Source: an uncultured Bacillota bacterium (GTDB taxonomy: Bacteria; Bacillota_I; Bacilli_A; RF39; UBA660). Taken from it: a stretch of 61,862 nt of DNA. The stretch is taken from assembly GCA_958428295.1 (NCBI GenBank), contig CAUAFL010000009.1:1-61862 (forward strand), written 5' to 3'. The notes under the pieces were generated by a model. The model saw only the letters and a list, made by a program, of their open reading frames with translations. It was not told the DNA's origin and ran no database searches. This document shows positions 25,738 to 32,791 of this stretch, piece by piece. The position numbers and the translations under genes were made by a program. Within the stretch, counting starts at the first letter, position 1. Each line of letters opens with the position of its first letter.

Positions 25738-26724
25738 CTACCTTTCTATGTTTTCTTTAATGTATTCCAGAATGCTCATCACTCGATCATACTCCATGCG
25801 TTTAGGGCCAATAATGGCAAGGGTTCCTTCCTCACTGGCTGTTTTAAAGTTAGTTTTAATCACGGTCACATCTTCATCTAATTTATTTTCGCTTCCAATA
25901 TAGACTTCAATATTATTTGAAGTATCAGTTTTAATTTTTTGTAATAATTCTTGATCATCTAGTTTACTAAATAAGGTTTTAATTTTAGTTACATTACTGA
26001 ACTCTGGTTGCTCCAAAAATTTTGTTTTACCTAGTACCGAAATATCAGGACTAGCAAAATCACTAAAGACATGATAAATGGCATTATAGAGCTGTTCATG
26101 CTGTTTTACATATTTGCCAATGATCGGTTTTACTTCAAACTCCAGTTTGGTACTCACTTCATCAATAGGAGTTCCAACAATTAAATTATTAATTAACTCC
26201 ACTGTCTTTTTGACTTCCTCCATATTGACTTGTTCTAAAACAATTGTCTTATGTTCTACCTTTCCTTTATCTGTGACAACAATGACAATCATTTTATTAG
26301 GCTCAAGTGGCACGACACTTACTTCTTTTAATAAGTTTTCATGACTAGTTTTCCCTAACACAATGGTTGCATAGGAGGTCATATCGGAAACTACTTGCAA
26401 GCTTTTATTAATACAATCAGATAACTCTAATGCTTGATTGCGGAAGATGATTTGCAATTTTAGCATATCCTCGCCATTCATTTTTTTAGGTTCTAACAAA
26501 TGATCTACATAATACCGATAACCATCTTCACTAGGAACACGTCCACTTGAAGTATGGGTTTTCTCTAGTAACCCTTGCATTTCCAAATCAGCCATTTCAT
26601 TACGAATAGTTGCACTAGAACAGCGCAAAATTTTACATAGTTGATTACTACTTACTGGTTTTGCTTGTTCAATATAATGCTCCACAATTAGCTTTAGAAT
26701 TTCATTTTGGCGCTTGCTTAACAT
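25738..26724 (-). CDS. hrcA: Heat-inducible transcription repressor HrcA
   Basis: A 328-aa repressor. N-terminal winged helix has LSKRQNEILKLIVEHYIEQAKPVSS and RCSSATIRNEMADLE; then EKTHTSSGRVPSEDGYRYYVD and a GAF-like C-terminal domain ending IGPKRMEYDRVMSILEYI. It binds CIRCE and represses its own operon; folding of HrcA depends on chaperones. GGGAGG precedes the ATG. Two CIRCE-like sites and a promoter lie directly upstream. Confidence 0.97.
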   Translation of the reverse strand: MLSKRQNEILKLIVEHYIEQAKPVSSNQLCKILRCSSATIRNEMADLEMQGLLEKTHTSSGRVPSEDGYRYYVDHLLEPKKMNGEDMLKLQIIFRNQALELSDCINKSLQVVSDMTSYATIVLGKTSHENLLKEVSVVPLEPNKMIVIVVTDKGKVEHKTIVLEQVNMEEVKKTVELINNLIVGTPIDEVSTKLEFEVKPIIGKYVKQHEQLYNAIYHVFSDFASPDISVLGKTKFLEQPEFSNVTKIKTLFSKLDDQELLQKIKTDTSNNIEVYIGSENKLDEDVTVIKTNFKTASEEGTLAIIGPKRMEYDRVMSILEYIKENIER

Positions 26725-26737
26725 TTCTGAAGCCTCC

Positions 26738-26764
26738 CTAGCACTGTTTTCATCAAAGTGCTAA
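26738..26764 (-). promoter_or_regulatory. CIRCE operator, downstream copy
   Basis: CTAGCACTG, nine bases, AAGTGCTAA: close to the TTAGCACTC-N9-GAGTGCTAA consensus. It lies between the -10 element and the hrcA ribosome site. Confidence 0.85.
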
Positions 26765-26768
26765 TACC

Positions 26769-26797
26769 ATTGTATGCACTTTGTTAGCACTTGTCAA
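26769..26797 (-). promoter_or_regulatory. SigA promoter of the hrcA-grpE-dnaK operon
   Basis: On the minus strand TTGACA (26797-26792) and TACAAT (26774-26769) with 17-base spacing. The -35 lies inside the upstream CIRCE-like repeat. Confidence 0.85.
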
Positions 26798-26810
26798 CAC
26801 ATTTTGCTAA
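26784..26810 (-). promoter_or_regulatory. Second, degenerate CIRCE-like operator covering the -35
   Basis: TTAGCACTT, nine bases, TTTTGCTAA. One half-site is nearly perfect, the other conserves only TGCTAA. HrcA bound here would occlude the -35. Confidence 0.65.
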
Positions 26811-26816
26811 CTTTTT

Positions 26817-26849
26817 TTAAAAAATAAAAGTCTATTAACAACTTTTATT
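26817..26849 (-). terminator. Terminator overlapping the end of the 60-aa pilin-like gene
   Basis: On the minus strand AATAAAAGT (26849-26841) pairs with ACTTTTATT (26831-26823), followed by Ts. The last codons and stop of the small gene lie in it. Confidence 0.75.
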
Positions 26850-27017
26850 AGCGACACAGTCATTTAATTCTTTTACAATCTGTTTTTGCAAATCATCTGT
26901 CGACTTGCGCTCGAAACTCATAACCCCCATTAATAAGAACAAAATGAGGGACGCCATCAACAACAGCCCATACAAAATTGTTGAAACAGCAAATCCTCGA
27001 TTATTTAACCTGCCCAT
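26835..27017 (-). CDS. 60-aa pilin-like single-span protein
   Basis: The N-terminus is short and basic (MGRLNNRG), followed by a hydrophobic helix beginning Phe-Ala-Val-Ser-Thr and a polar tail with two cysteines near the end. Gly8-Phe9 followed by a long hydrophobic helix resembles a type IV prepilin cleavage site, but the glutamate expected at position +5 is replaced by threonine. AAGGAG precedes the ATG. It lies 11 bases after the TasA-like gene on the same strand; the pair is probably co-transcribed. It could be a minor pilin-like subunit or a small membrane anchor. Confidence 0.6.
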   Translation of the reverse strand: MGRLNNRGFAVSTILYGLLLMASLILFLLMGVMSFERKSTDDLQKQIVKELNDCVANKSC

Positions 27018-27028
27018 ATTTTCTCCTT

Positions 27029-27583
27029 TTATTCTTCAATGACTTGAATACTAGCATGAAAATGGCTTGTCTTGTCTACCATAAAATTACTGCGCATTGC
27101 CCATAAGCGAATTGAATAATCCTCTTTTCCACCAGCCTTTAAGGTATCTGTTTGTAAAATACCATCAGGATACTCACTAAGTACGAAAGCCGTCGGCGCT
27201 AAATGGTCTTTTCGAAAACTTAATTTTAATAGTTCAATTGGAATTTGTCGATCTTGACAACCACAATTTATGATGGCTTTTTCATCTTTTACTAGTTTAA
27301 TGATATAGCTAATATCCTTCGCTGTATTGTTTTCAACAGTAAAAGTATACGAGTTACTAGAAAGACCCACAGAATCGGTTACGGGCACAAATTGCGTCAA
27401 GTGAATTTGATTACCATTTTTCTCATGAAAAATTACTTCCATTTCTCCAGAATCATAATCTTTTTCTCGTTGCTTAGAAAACTTTTCATAAATAAAATAA
27501 GTTGAAAAAATGGCAAAAATAAATATTAGGGCAATCATACAACCACTTTTAAACTTTTGTTTTCGATAATAGTCTTGGTACAT
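27029..27583 (-). CDS. TasA/camelysin-like surface protein
   Basis: A 184-aa protein with an N-terminal membrane helix (about residues 15-33) and an extracellular beta-rich domain. The segment PVTDSVGLSSNSYTFTVEN and the later YSIRLW match the same two motifs in the protein at 59616-60161, so the two are paralogues. Such domains occur in SipW-dependent fibre and camelysin-like proteins. The helix lacks a clear signal-peptidase site, so this one may stay anchored. Start at 27583 because GAGGTG lies just upstream. It precedes the 60-aa pilin-like gene. Confidence 0.55.
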   Translation of the reverse strand: MYQDYYRKQKFKSGCMIALIFIFAIFSTYFIYEKFSKQREKDYDSGEMEVIFHEKNGNQIHLTQFVPVTDSVGLSSNSYTFTVENNTAKDISYIIKLVKDEKAIINCGCQDRQIPIELLKLSFRKDHLAPTAFVLSEYPDGILQTDTLKAGGKEDYSIRLWAMRSNFMVDKTSHFHASIQVIEE

Positions 27584-27657
27584 AGTGACACCTCTTCTTA
27601 TTACATTGTAAGGCAATCTTTTTTACTCGTCAATGAAAACCCCTATGATTGACGCTT

Positions 27658-28647
27658 CTACTTGTCAAGACTAGGATATTTTTTAGAAAGTATTTTTGAT
27701 ACTGTTTGTTGAAAATCTAAAGGCACAGTTATCCTTTCCTCTAAACCAGTGGTAAGAATGTTAGTTATATCACCATAATTAATATATTTTTGTAACGCCT
27801 TTTGACTATTATCACTGGAAAATCCTGTAACACAATGACTATTATATAACTCTTTGAGAGCCTCTATGGTTACCTCTTGTCCTTGTTGCCAATAATTAGT
27901 AGTGATTGCTTTTTCAAGAACGGAATATTGGAAGGCCAAATCATATCTTTCTTGCTGGTGATTAATGGCTTTTAATTGTTCCTTTGTTACCGCTGCCTCA
28001 TCATAATATAGATGAATATTTTCTAAATCTGGTGATGCTTGGTAATTAGGATTATGAATGATACCAAACGAAGCACGGTGGTTGACTGGAATATAACCAT
28101 AAATAAATTGAGGTAAGATGCGATACCCACCCTGCTGTTGATAATCATAATAATATAGTGGTGTTGGTGATTGTTTCCCTTTTCCTAAGCAACTTTTAGG
28201 AATTTTTAATATGATTGCCCCCTGACTATTTTTTTCTTCCTCTGTTGTTTTTAAATTTAAAAGCAATGGCCCTAAATCATCGTAGATGGTAGCAGTTGTT
28301 TCCAAGGATAAATAAGGTTTTACTAACCCCTGTAACATAGAGCCTTCATTCAGTAAACCCTTACCAAAAACATCCTCTAAATAGTGGCTATTGACTTTGG
28401 CATATCCTGTTTGATGAAGCGCAACAGAACTATTAGTATCCATAAACAAACCATCTAGTTCTTCGCCCAAAGCTTGGCTAATATAACCAAATTGATCACA
28501 AGAAAAAGCAACTTTATATAAATATTCATAATTTCTTAAAGTTTTACTAGAATGCAGAATACTATATCCATGTGAAGTATCTTTCCCTAGGTCTTTACAT
28601 AATCTTTTCCGTTTAAAATAGGCGGTATTAATAAAATGAAATTTCAT
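27658..28647 (-). CDS. Uncharacterised 329-aa protein
   Basis: A soluble protein without signal peptide or membrane helix. Recognisable blocks are HGYSILHSSKTLRNYEYLYKV, GYISQALGEELD, LHQTGY, LLNEGSMLQ and YRILPQFIYGYIPV. They read like a conserved enzymatic or binding fold, but I cannot name the family. Histidine, serine and tyrosine recur within these blocks. GAAAGAAGGG precedes the ATG. It is separated from the tRNA gene by a terminator and from the TasA-like gene by about 74 bases. Function unknown. Confidence 0.7.
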   Translation of the reverse strand: MKFHFINTAYFKRKRLCKDLGKDTSHGYSILHSSKTLRNYEYLYKVAFSCDQFGYISQALGEELDGLFMDTNSSVALHQTGYAKVNSHYLEDVFGKGLLNEGSMLQGLVKPYLSLETTATIYDDLGPLLLNLKTTEEEKNSQGAIILKIPKSCLGKGKQSPTPLYYYDYQQQGGYRILPQFIYGYIPVNHRASFGIIHNPNYQASPDLENIHLYYDEAAVTKEQLKAINHQQERYDLAFQYSVLEKAITTNYWQQGQEVTIEALKELYNSHCVTGFSSDNSQKALQKYINYGDITNILTTGLEERITVPLDFQQTVSKILSKKYPSLDK

Positions 28648-28774
28648 ATTACCCTTCTTTCTAATTTCAAGTCAAAGAAAAAGAAGTTTTTCTCCTTTGG
28701 CTATTATCTCTTTCCTTTTATTTTAACATACTCCTAATAAGTAGTAAAACATAATCATAAACTATTTTTACATA

Positions 28775-28802
28775 ATAAAAAATCAGTCCTATTTCTGACT
28801 GA
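28775..28802 (-). terminator. Terminator after tRNA-Arg
   Basis: On the minus strand TCAGTC (28802-28797) pairs with GACTGA (28788-28783), followed by six Ts. Confidence 0.75.
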
Positions 28803-28842
28803 AAGTTATTTTAAGTTCGTGTTTTACGAACAAATTTTTAAA

Positions 28843-28919
28843 TGGTGTCCCAAGAGAGATTCGAACTCCCGACCCCAGACTTAGAAGGTCCGTGCTCTAT
28901 CCAACTGAGCTATTGAGAC
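28843..28919 (-). tRNA. tRNA-Arg (anticodon UCU)
   Basis: A full cloverleaf on the minus strand. Acceptor GTCTCAA pairs with TTGGGAC, discriminator A and encoded CCA (28845-28843). D stem GCTC/GAGC; anticodon stem CGGAC/GTCTG with loop CTTCTAA (anticodon UCU, reading AGA); T arm GGGAG-TTCGAAT-CTCTC. Own promoter at 28934-28962 and own terminator, so it is a single-tRNA unit. Confidence 0.95.
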
Positions 28920-28933
28920 AAATAGACAATATA

Positions 28934-28962
28934 AATATATACCAAAATGAGCAAATTGACAA
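28934..28962 (-). promoter_or_regulatory. Promoter of tRNA-Arg
   Basis: TTGTCA (28962-28957) and TATATT (28939-28934) on the minus strand, 17-base spacing, ending 15 bases before the tRNA. Confidence 0.7.
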
Positions 28963-29062
28963 GTTTTTTTCTTATTTTTATACTTCTTCTTATTTTTTGA
29001 TACTTAACACTTGTCAAAAGGGACACTTTTCGCGTATTCTAGACATAGAAAGAGAGGATCTT

Positions 29063-29854
29063 ATGAATACAGAAAGTTTATTAACTAACTTTATTGACTA
29101 TTTTGTGGATAGTTATCAATTTGAAAAATTTTGCAAAGTGTTACTTGATTGGTTAGATTTTGATGATATTAAAGTAACAAAACGTTCTGGAGATTTTGGA
29201 ATTGATTTAACTTGTAATCGCAGAGAGTTAGCCGATTTAAATATCAATACCATACACTATATTGTACAAGCCAAAAAATATTCATTATCACATAAAGTAG
29301 GACCTAATGAAATTCGAGAATTTAAAGGAACGACAGCGGATATTTCTACTAGACGCATTTTTATTACTACCAGTGATTATACCAAAAGTGCCAAAGAGGA
29401 AGCGAAGGATGTTAATCACCCGGTTCTTTTAATTAATGGAAAACAAATCATTGAATACTGTTGTAATTTAGGTGATCAAGTATTTGATACTAAATATTAC
29501 TTTAATGCTTCAAAATTAGATGACTTATTTTACGAGGAAACAATTTCCACAGAGCCAGAAACAAATAATTTGAATCAAATAGAACGCAAAATTACGAAAA
29601 ATGATGTAAGAGCCCGAATTCTTCGCTTTCCAAGTGAATATAAACTCTTATTTGAACAAGTGAATCAATTTGATTTGATTATTAACCATCAACCAGTAAA
29701 AAGCTATCATCTCAATAAAGATAAAACTTATTTTGCTGGAGTGACGCAATTATATCGAGAATGTGGATTTACTGCTAATTTAGACTTTAGTGGTGCAAGA
29801 TCAACTTGGCTATATGATCCAGAAAATGCTGTTATTTTTGTAGATATTGATTGA
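29063..29854 (+). CDS. Solitary Mrr-type restriction endonuclease
   Basis: A 263-aa protein. Residues about 20-145 are an Mrr/PD-(D/E)xK nuclease domain: GDFGID (Asp48), VQAKKY (Gln69-x-Lys71), FKGTTADISTRRIFITTSDYT and VLLINGKQIIEY. Mrr enzymes cut foreign or modified DNA. The C-terminal third (from about 175) is a separate domain I do not recognise, ending FVDID; it could read the DNA target or bind a partner. The start at 29063 has GAGAGG upstream; the frame stays open back through the tRNA gene but cannot be coding there. No methyltransferase is nearby, consistent with a type IV, modification-dependent enzyme. Confidence 0.8.
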   Translation: MNTESLLTNFIDYFVDSYQFEKFCKVLLDWLDFDDIKVTKRSGDFGIDLTCNRRELADLNINTIHYIVQAKKYSLSHKVGPNEIREFKGTTADISTRRIFITTSDYTKSAKEEAKDVNHPVLLINGKQIIEYCCNLGDQVFDTKYYFNASKLDDLFYEETISTEPETNNLNQIERKITKNDVRARILRFPSEYKLLFEQVNQFDLIINHQPVKSYHLNKDKTYFAGVTQLYRECGFTANLDFSGARSTWLYDPENAVIFVDID

Positions 29855-29872
29855 TAATTTTTAATTCACTAT

Positions 29873-29897
29873 AAAAAAGGCAACCGGTAGGGTTGTC
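29873..29897. terminator. Bidirectional terminator between the Mrr gene and the oxidoreductase operon
   Basis: GGCAACC (29879-29885) pairs with GGTTGTC (29891-29897); six As precede it, giving a T tract on the minus strand. The stop codon of the minus-strand gene touches the stem. Confidence 0.75.
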
Positions 29898-30961
29898 TAT
29901 TTTGTAGTTAAAGTAAATTTGTAGGTTAATTCTCCCATTTGGGACGTGGGAATAAAACCAGGTTGGGCGTTTATCACATCAGCCAAGCGATTAACAATTG
30001 TCGCACAGGTTAGTTCCACTGTTTGTGGTCGGTTAACAATAATGGTGGTGTCTGGTTCCCCAAGGACACTCCACTGATTTTTATCAAAATCTTCTTCGGC
30101 ATAAACTTTGCCAATACATTCACTGACAATTTCAATTCCCTCTTTTGTTTTAGTGGTCACCACGGCACTCATTCCCGTAGCATTTCCTTTAGGAATGGTC
30201 ATTTCAAGCGTTGTAGAGTGAATATCATGCTCACAAGTGGTAGGAATACATTTTTGACTTTGATCAATTACTGTTAACCCTAACTTTGAGGCTAACCAAC
30301 CATTTGTGTTCCACATATAACTAGGTGCATACGTTCCACTATTTATCAGTTGTTTCCGTTGTTCTATACTAATTTTATCTACACTAGCAATTTGCTCTTC
30401 AAATTCAGCTAAACTTAATCCGGCTCCATGCGCTTGTGCTAAGGCAATTCCATAATCTTCAACATTATAAGAAGAGCTACCTTTGATTTGTTTAATTGTC
30501 TGAGTAGAACCAGCAATAGAACTGATAAGTTGCCCCCAATAAATATCCTGATAGCCACTTCCTGTAATAGTACAATTATTTTTAACTGCTAACTCATGAA
30601 TTTTCTTAGTAGCAATAGGATTAGAATTCCAGGAATAGAAAGCTTCTTCACATGTTGTAATGGCATTGATCCCTAAGGAAGCACATAACAGTAACACGTC
30701 TTCGACATCGCTTAATAAACTCATGGTTTCCACAATACAAATATCTGGCTTTACTTCCAGTAATAAGTTCTGTGCGTCCTGCAAGGCGGTAACGACTACC
30801 CCCACAGGTTCCCTATCCATTATCAGTCCAATATCTTTTCCAATGACTGCTTTATTCACATCAATGGCTCCCACAACAATTCCGCCTTTTTCATAAACAT
30901 AACGCATCGTATATTTGGCCATTTTACCTGTACCAATTTGTACAACTTTTATTTTATCCAT
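29897..30961 (-). CDS. NAD(P)-dependent amine/diaminopentanoate-dehydrogenase-like protein (DapB-like fold)
   Basis: A 354-aa protein with an N-terminal Rossmann motif, VVQIGTGKMAKYTMRYV, and IVVGAIDVNKAVIGKDIG. It resembles the dihydrodipicolinate-reductase-like family that includes 2,4-diaminopentanoate dehydrogenase of the clostridial ornithine pathway, with TCEEAFYSW and GSGYQDIYWGQL in the central part. No other ornithine-degradation gene is here, so the true substrate is open. It overlaps the preceding epimerase gene by eight bases and ends the four-gene kinase operon at a terminator. Cytoplasmic. Confidence 0.75.
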   Translation of the reverse strand: MDKIKVVQIGTGKMAKYTMRYVYEKGGIVVGAIDVNKAVIGKDIGLIMDREPVGVVVTALQDAQNLLLEVKPDICIVETMSLLSDVEDVLLLCASLGINAITTCEEAFYSWNSNPIATKKIHELAVKNNCTITGSGYQDIYWGQLISSIAGSTQTIKQIKGSSSYNVEDYGIALAQAHGAGLSLAEFEEQIASVDKISIEQRKQLINSGTYAPSYMWNTNGWLASKLGLTVIDQSQKCIPTTCEHDIHSTTLEMTIPKGNATGMSAVVTTKTKEGIEIVSECIGKVYAEEDFDKNQWSVLGEPDTTIIVNRPQTVELTCATIVNRLADVINAQPGFIPTSQMGELTYKFTLTTK

Positions 30962-31982
30962 TTTTCTGCTCCTTTTCTGATACTTGCATTTCTACTAATG
31001 ATTTTCCTTTAAGAGATTCCATACTCAATTGAACGGAGGCGATGATTGCTTTTTCAATATTATCCTCTGTAACTCCTAGAGAAACAGCTGTTTCTTTATC
31101 AATAAACATATTACTTGCAAAGGCCTTAGCAAATTTACCCATGTTAAGACCTGGCTCCAATCCTTTTTGTAAGCTTGCCTTATGGCTTTTCTTGCCTCCT
31201 AGTTTAAAAAGGAAGGTTGGGATAGTAACAATCGGCCGTTCTGGCATGTCCATTCCCTTGTGAAAATAAGTTAATAACTCTGTCCAACTCATATTATAAT
31301 AACCAATAGGGTAACATTTTCCCCCTTGTGTTTTTTCTAAGGCCCCTACCATTGCCTGTCCTACTTGCCTAACGGTCACCATCGTCGTCCCACCTTTAGG
31401 ATACATTGTTTTATCTTTCATACTTAAAATATTTTCTACTAAAATTGTCCATACTGGCTTGCGCCCCTTTTGAATACCAAAAATATAGGGTAACTCTAAT
31501 ATCGCTACGGACATGGTCGCATCGGCATAAGATAACGCTACCGTTTCTTGATCGATTCGACTTTTAATATAAGGATTGTTCTCTTTCAATTTTAATCTTG
31601 GCCATAGGCGATCAAAATAGGCAAAGTAGCTTCCTAAAACGACACAATGGGCTACCTTCTCTTCTTTGGCAATGCGTAAGAAGCGGTCCACCGGATCAAT
31701 GTTATATTTTTTATATAATTCATATACCGGCGGCTTACCACTTACTCGATCATCAATACCAGCAGCAAAGATAAATCCATCACAGCCATGTAAATATTCA
31801 TGAATTTCTCCATCGCTAATTTCTAAATAATCCCTAGTGATTAACTGCATTTCCTTAGGAAGTACTGCTCCTTTAGGAATATCGCTAAGGGCTAAACTTG
31901 TTACTTGATGGCCTTTTGCTATTAATTGTTTTGCTCCTTCACTCCCCAATAAACCGGTCCCACCAACCATAAATATTTTCAT
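30954..31982 (-). CDS. NAD-dependent epimerase/dehydratase-like extended SDR
   Basis: A 342-aa protein with GGTGLLGSEGAKQL as nucleotide-binding motif and the extended-SDR length. GSYFAYFDR takes the place of the serine/tyrosine catalytic region, but the usual Y-x-x-x-K is not obvious; NPYIKSRIDQE may supply an alternative Tyr/Lys pair. Substrate unknown (sugar nucleotide, acyl or other). It is 19 bases after the Hpt-receiver gene and overlaps the next oxidoreductase by eight bases, implying shared regulation and possibly one two-step pathway. Confidence 0.8.
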   Translation of the reverse strand: MKIFMVGGTGLLGSEGAKQLIAKGHQVTSLALSDIPKGAVLPKEMQLITRDYLEISDGEIHEYLHGCDGFIFAAGIDDRVSGKPPVYELYKKYNIDPVDRFLRIAKEEKVAHCVVLGSYFAYFDRLWPRLKLKENNPYIKSRIDQETVALSYADATMSVAILELPYIFGIQKGRKPVWTILVENILSMKDKTMYPKGGTTMVTVRQVGQAMVGALEKTQGGKCYPIGYYNMSWTELLTYFHKGMDMPERPIVTIPTFLFKLGGKKSHKASLQKGLEPGLNMGKFAKAFASNMFIDKETAVSLGVTEDNIEKAIIASVQLSMESLKGKSLVEMQVSEKEQKNG

Positions 31983-32001
31983 TCGTATCTTTTCCTTTCA
32001 C

Positions 32002-32778
32002 TTAATGAGCATATTGGATTGTTCTTTCCACCACTGCTTTAATATCCCGTTCGTTAAACGGTTTCCTCAACACGTCGACAATGGGATATTCATAGGCTTT
32101 GGCTAATAATTCATCGTTTCCTACCCCTGTAATAATAGAAATAGGAATTTGATCAAACAAATTATTGACTCTAAAATATTCTAATACTTGAAAGCCATTA
32201 ACGTTTGGCATATTTAAATCTAATAGCATCCCAACGATTTTTCGGTCTGTATTGCTATTAATTAATTGAATTGCTTCATTTCCATCACTTGCCATCAATA
32301 CATCAAATTCATTATCAAAGATTTTCTGAATAAAATTTTTAATGACTGCTGAATCGTCGACTACAATTAAAGCTTTTTCTTTTTTAGGAGTGACAACCGT
32401 CGTTGTCGTACCTGGTGTTTCTAGTCCTAAGTATTGTTTCACCAAATGAACAATACGACTTAATTCCGTCATCAATTCATTAAAGTGATCTGTTACATAA
32501 TAAATGTTATTTTGTTTGCTGGCTATTTCATGTTGATAAGCATACTCTGCTAGGGTATCAAACCCAAAATACTTAGCATCACTTTTTAAGCCATGGACCA
32601 AGATTGCATAATTTGCCATATCACTAATTTCTTTATATTGGCGAATTTTTTGTTCTTTCTCTCCAATATCGGCTAAAAAGTCCCCTAAAGTTGCATCATA
32701 GGTTGCCATATCACCGAATAGTTCAAGACTCTTTTGCACATTCACTCCATTACTTGTTAATAAATTTACATCTTTCAT
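32002..32778 (-). CDS. Hpt-receiver phosphorelay protein without output domain
   Basis: A 258-aa protein. The N-terminal half is helical and Hpt-like, with His62 in VHGLKSDAKYFG; residues 134-258 are a receiver domain with DDSAVIK (acidic pocket), phosphoacceptor Asp187 in LLDLNMPN, and the conserved lysine in LRKPF. No DNA-binding or enzymatic output is present. It follows the hybrid kinase gene by 13 bases and likely takes phosphate from it, so the relay His-Asp-His-Asp is complete within two proteins. How the signal leaves the relay is not encoded here. Confidence 0.85.
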   Translation of the reverse strand: MKDVNLLTSNGVNVQKSLELFGDMATYDATLGDFLADIGEKEQKIRQYKEISDMANYAILVHGLKSDAKYFGFDTLAEYAYQHEIASKQNNIYYVTDHFNELMTELSRIVHLVKQYLGLETPGTTTTVVTPKKEKALIVVDDSAVIKNFIQKIFDNEFDVLMASDGNEAIQLINSNTDRKIVGMLLDLNMPNVNGFQVLEYFRVNNLFDQIPISIITGVGNDELLAKAYEYPIVDVLRKPFNERDIKAVVERTIQYAH

Positions 32779-32791
32779 ACTTTCCCTCCTC

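Noticed and set aside
29897..30961. Full ornithine-degradation (ord/ora) pathway
   Set aside because: Only the dehydrogenase-like gene is present; the aminomutase and thiolase genes are absent from the window, so the pathway cannot be claimed.
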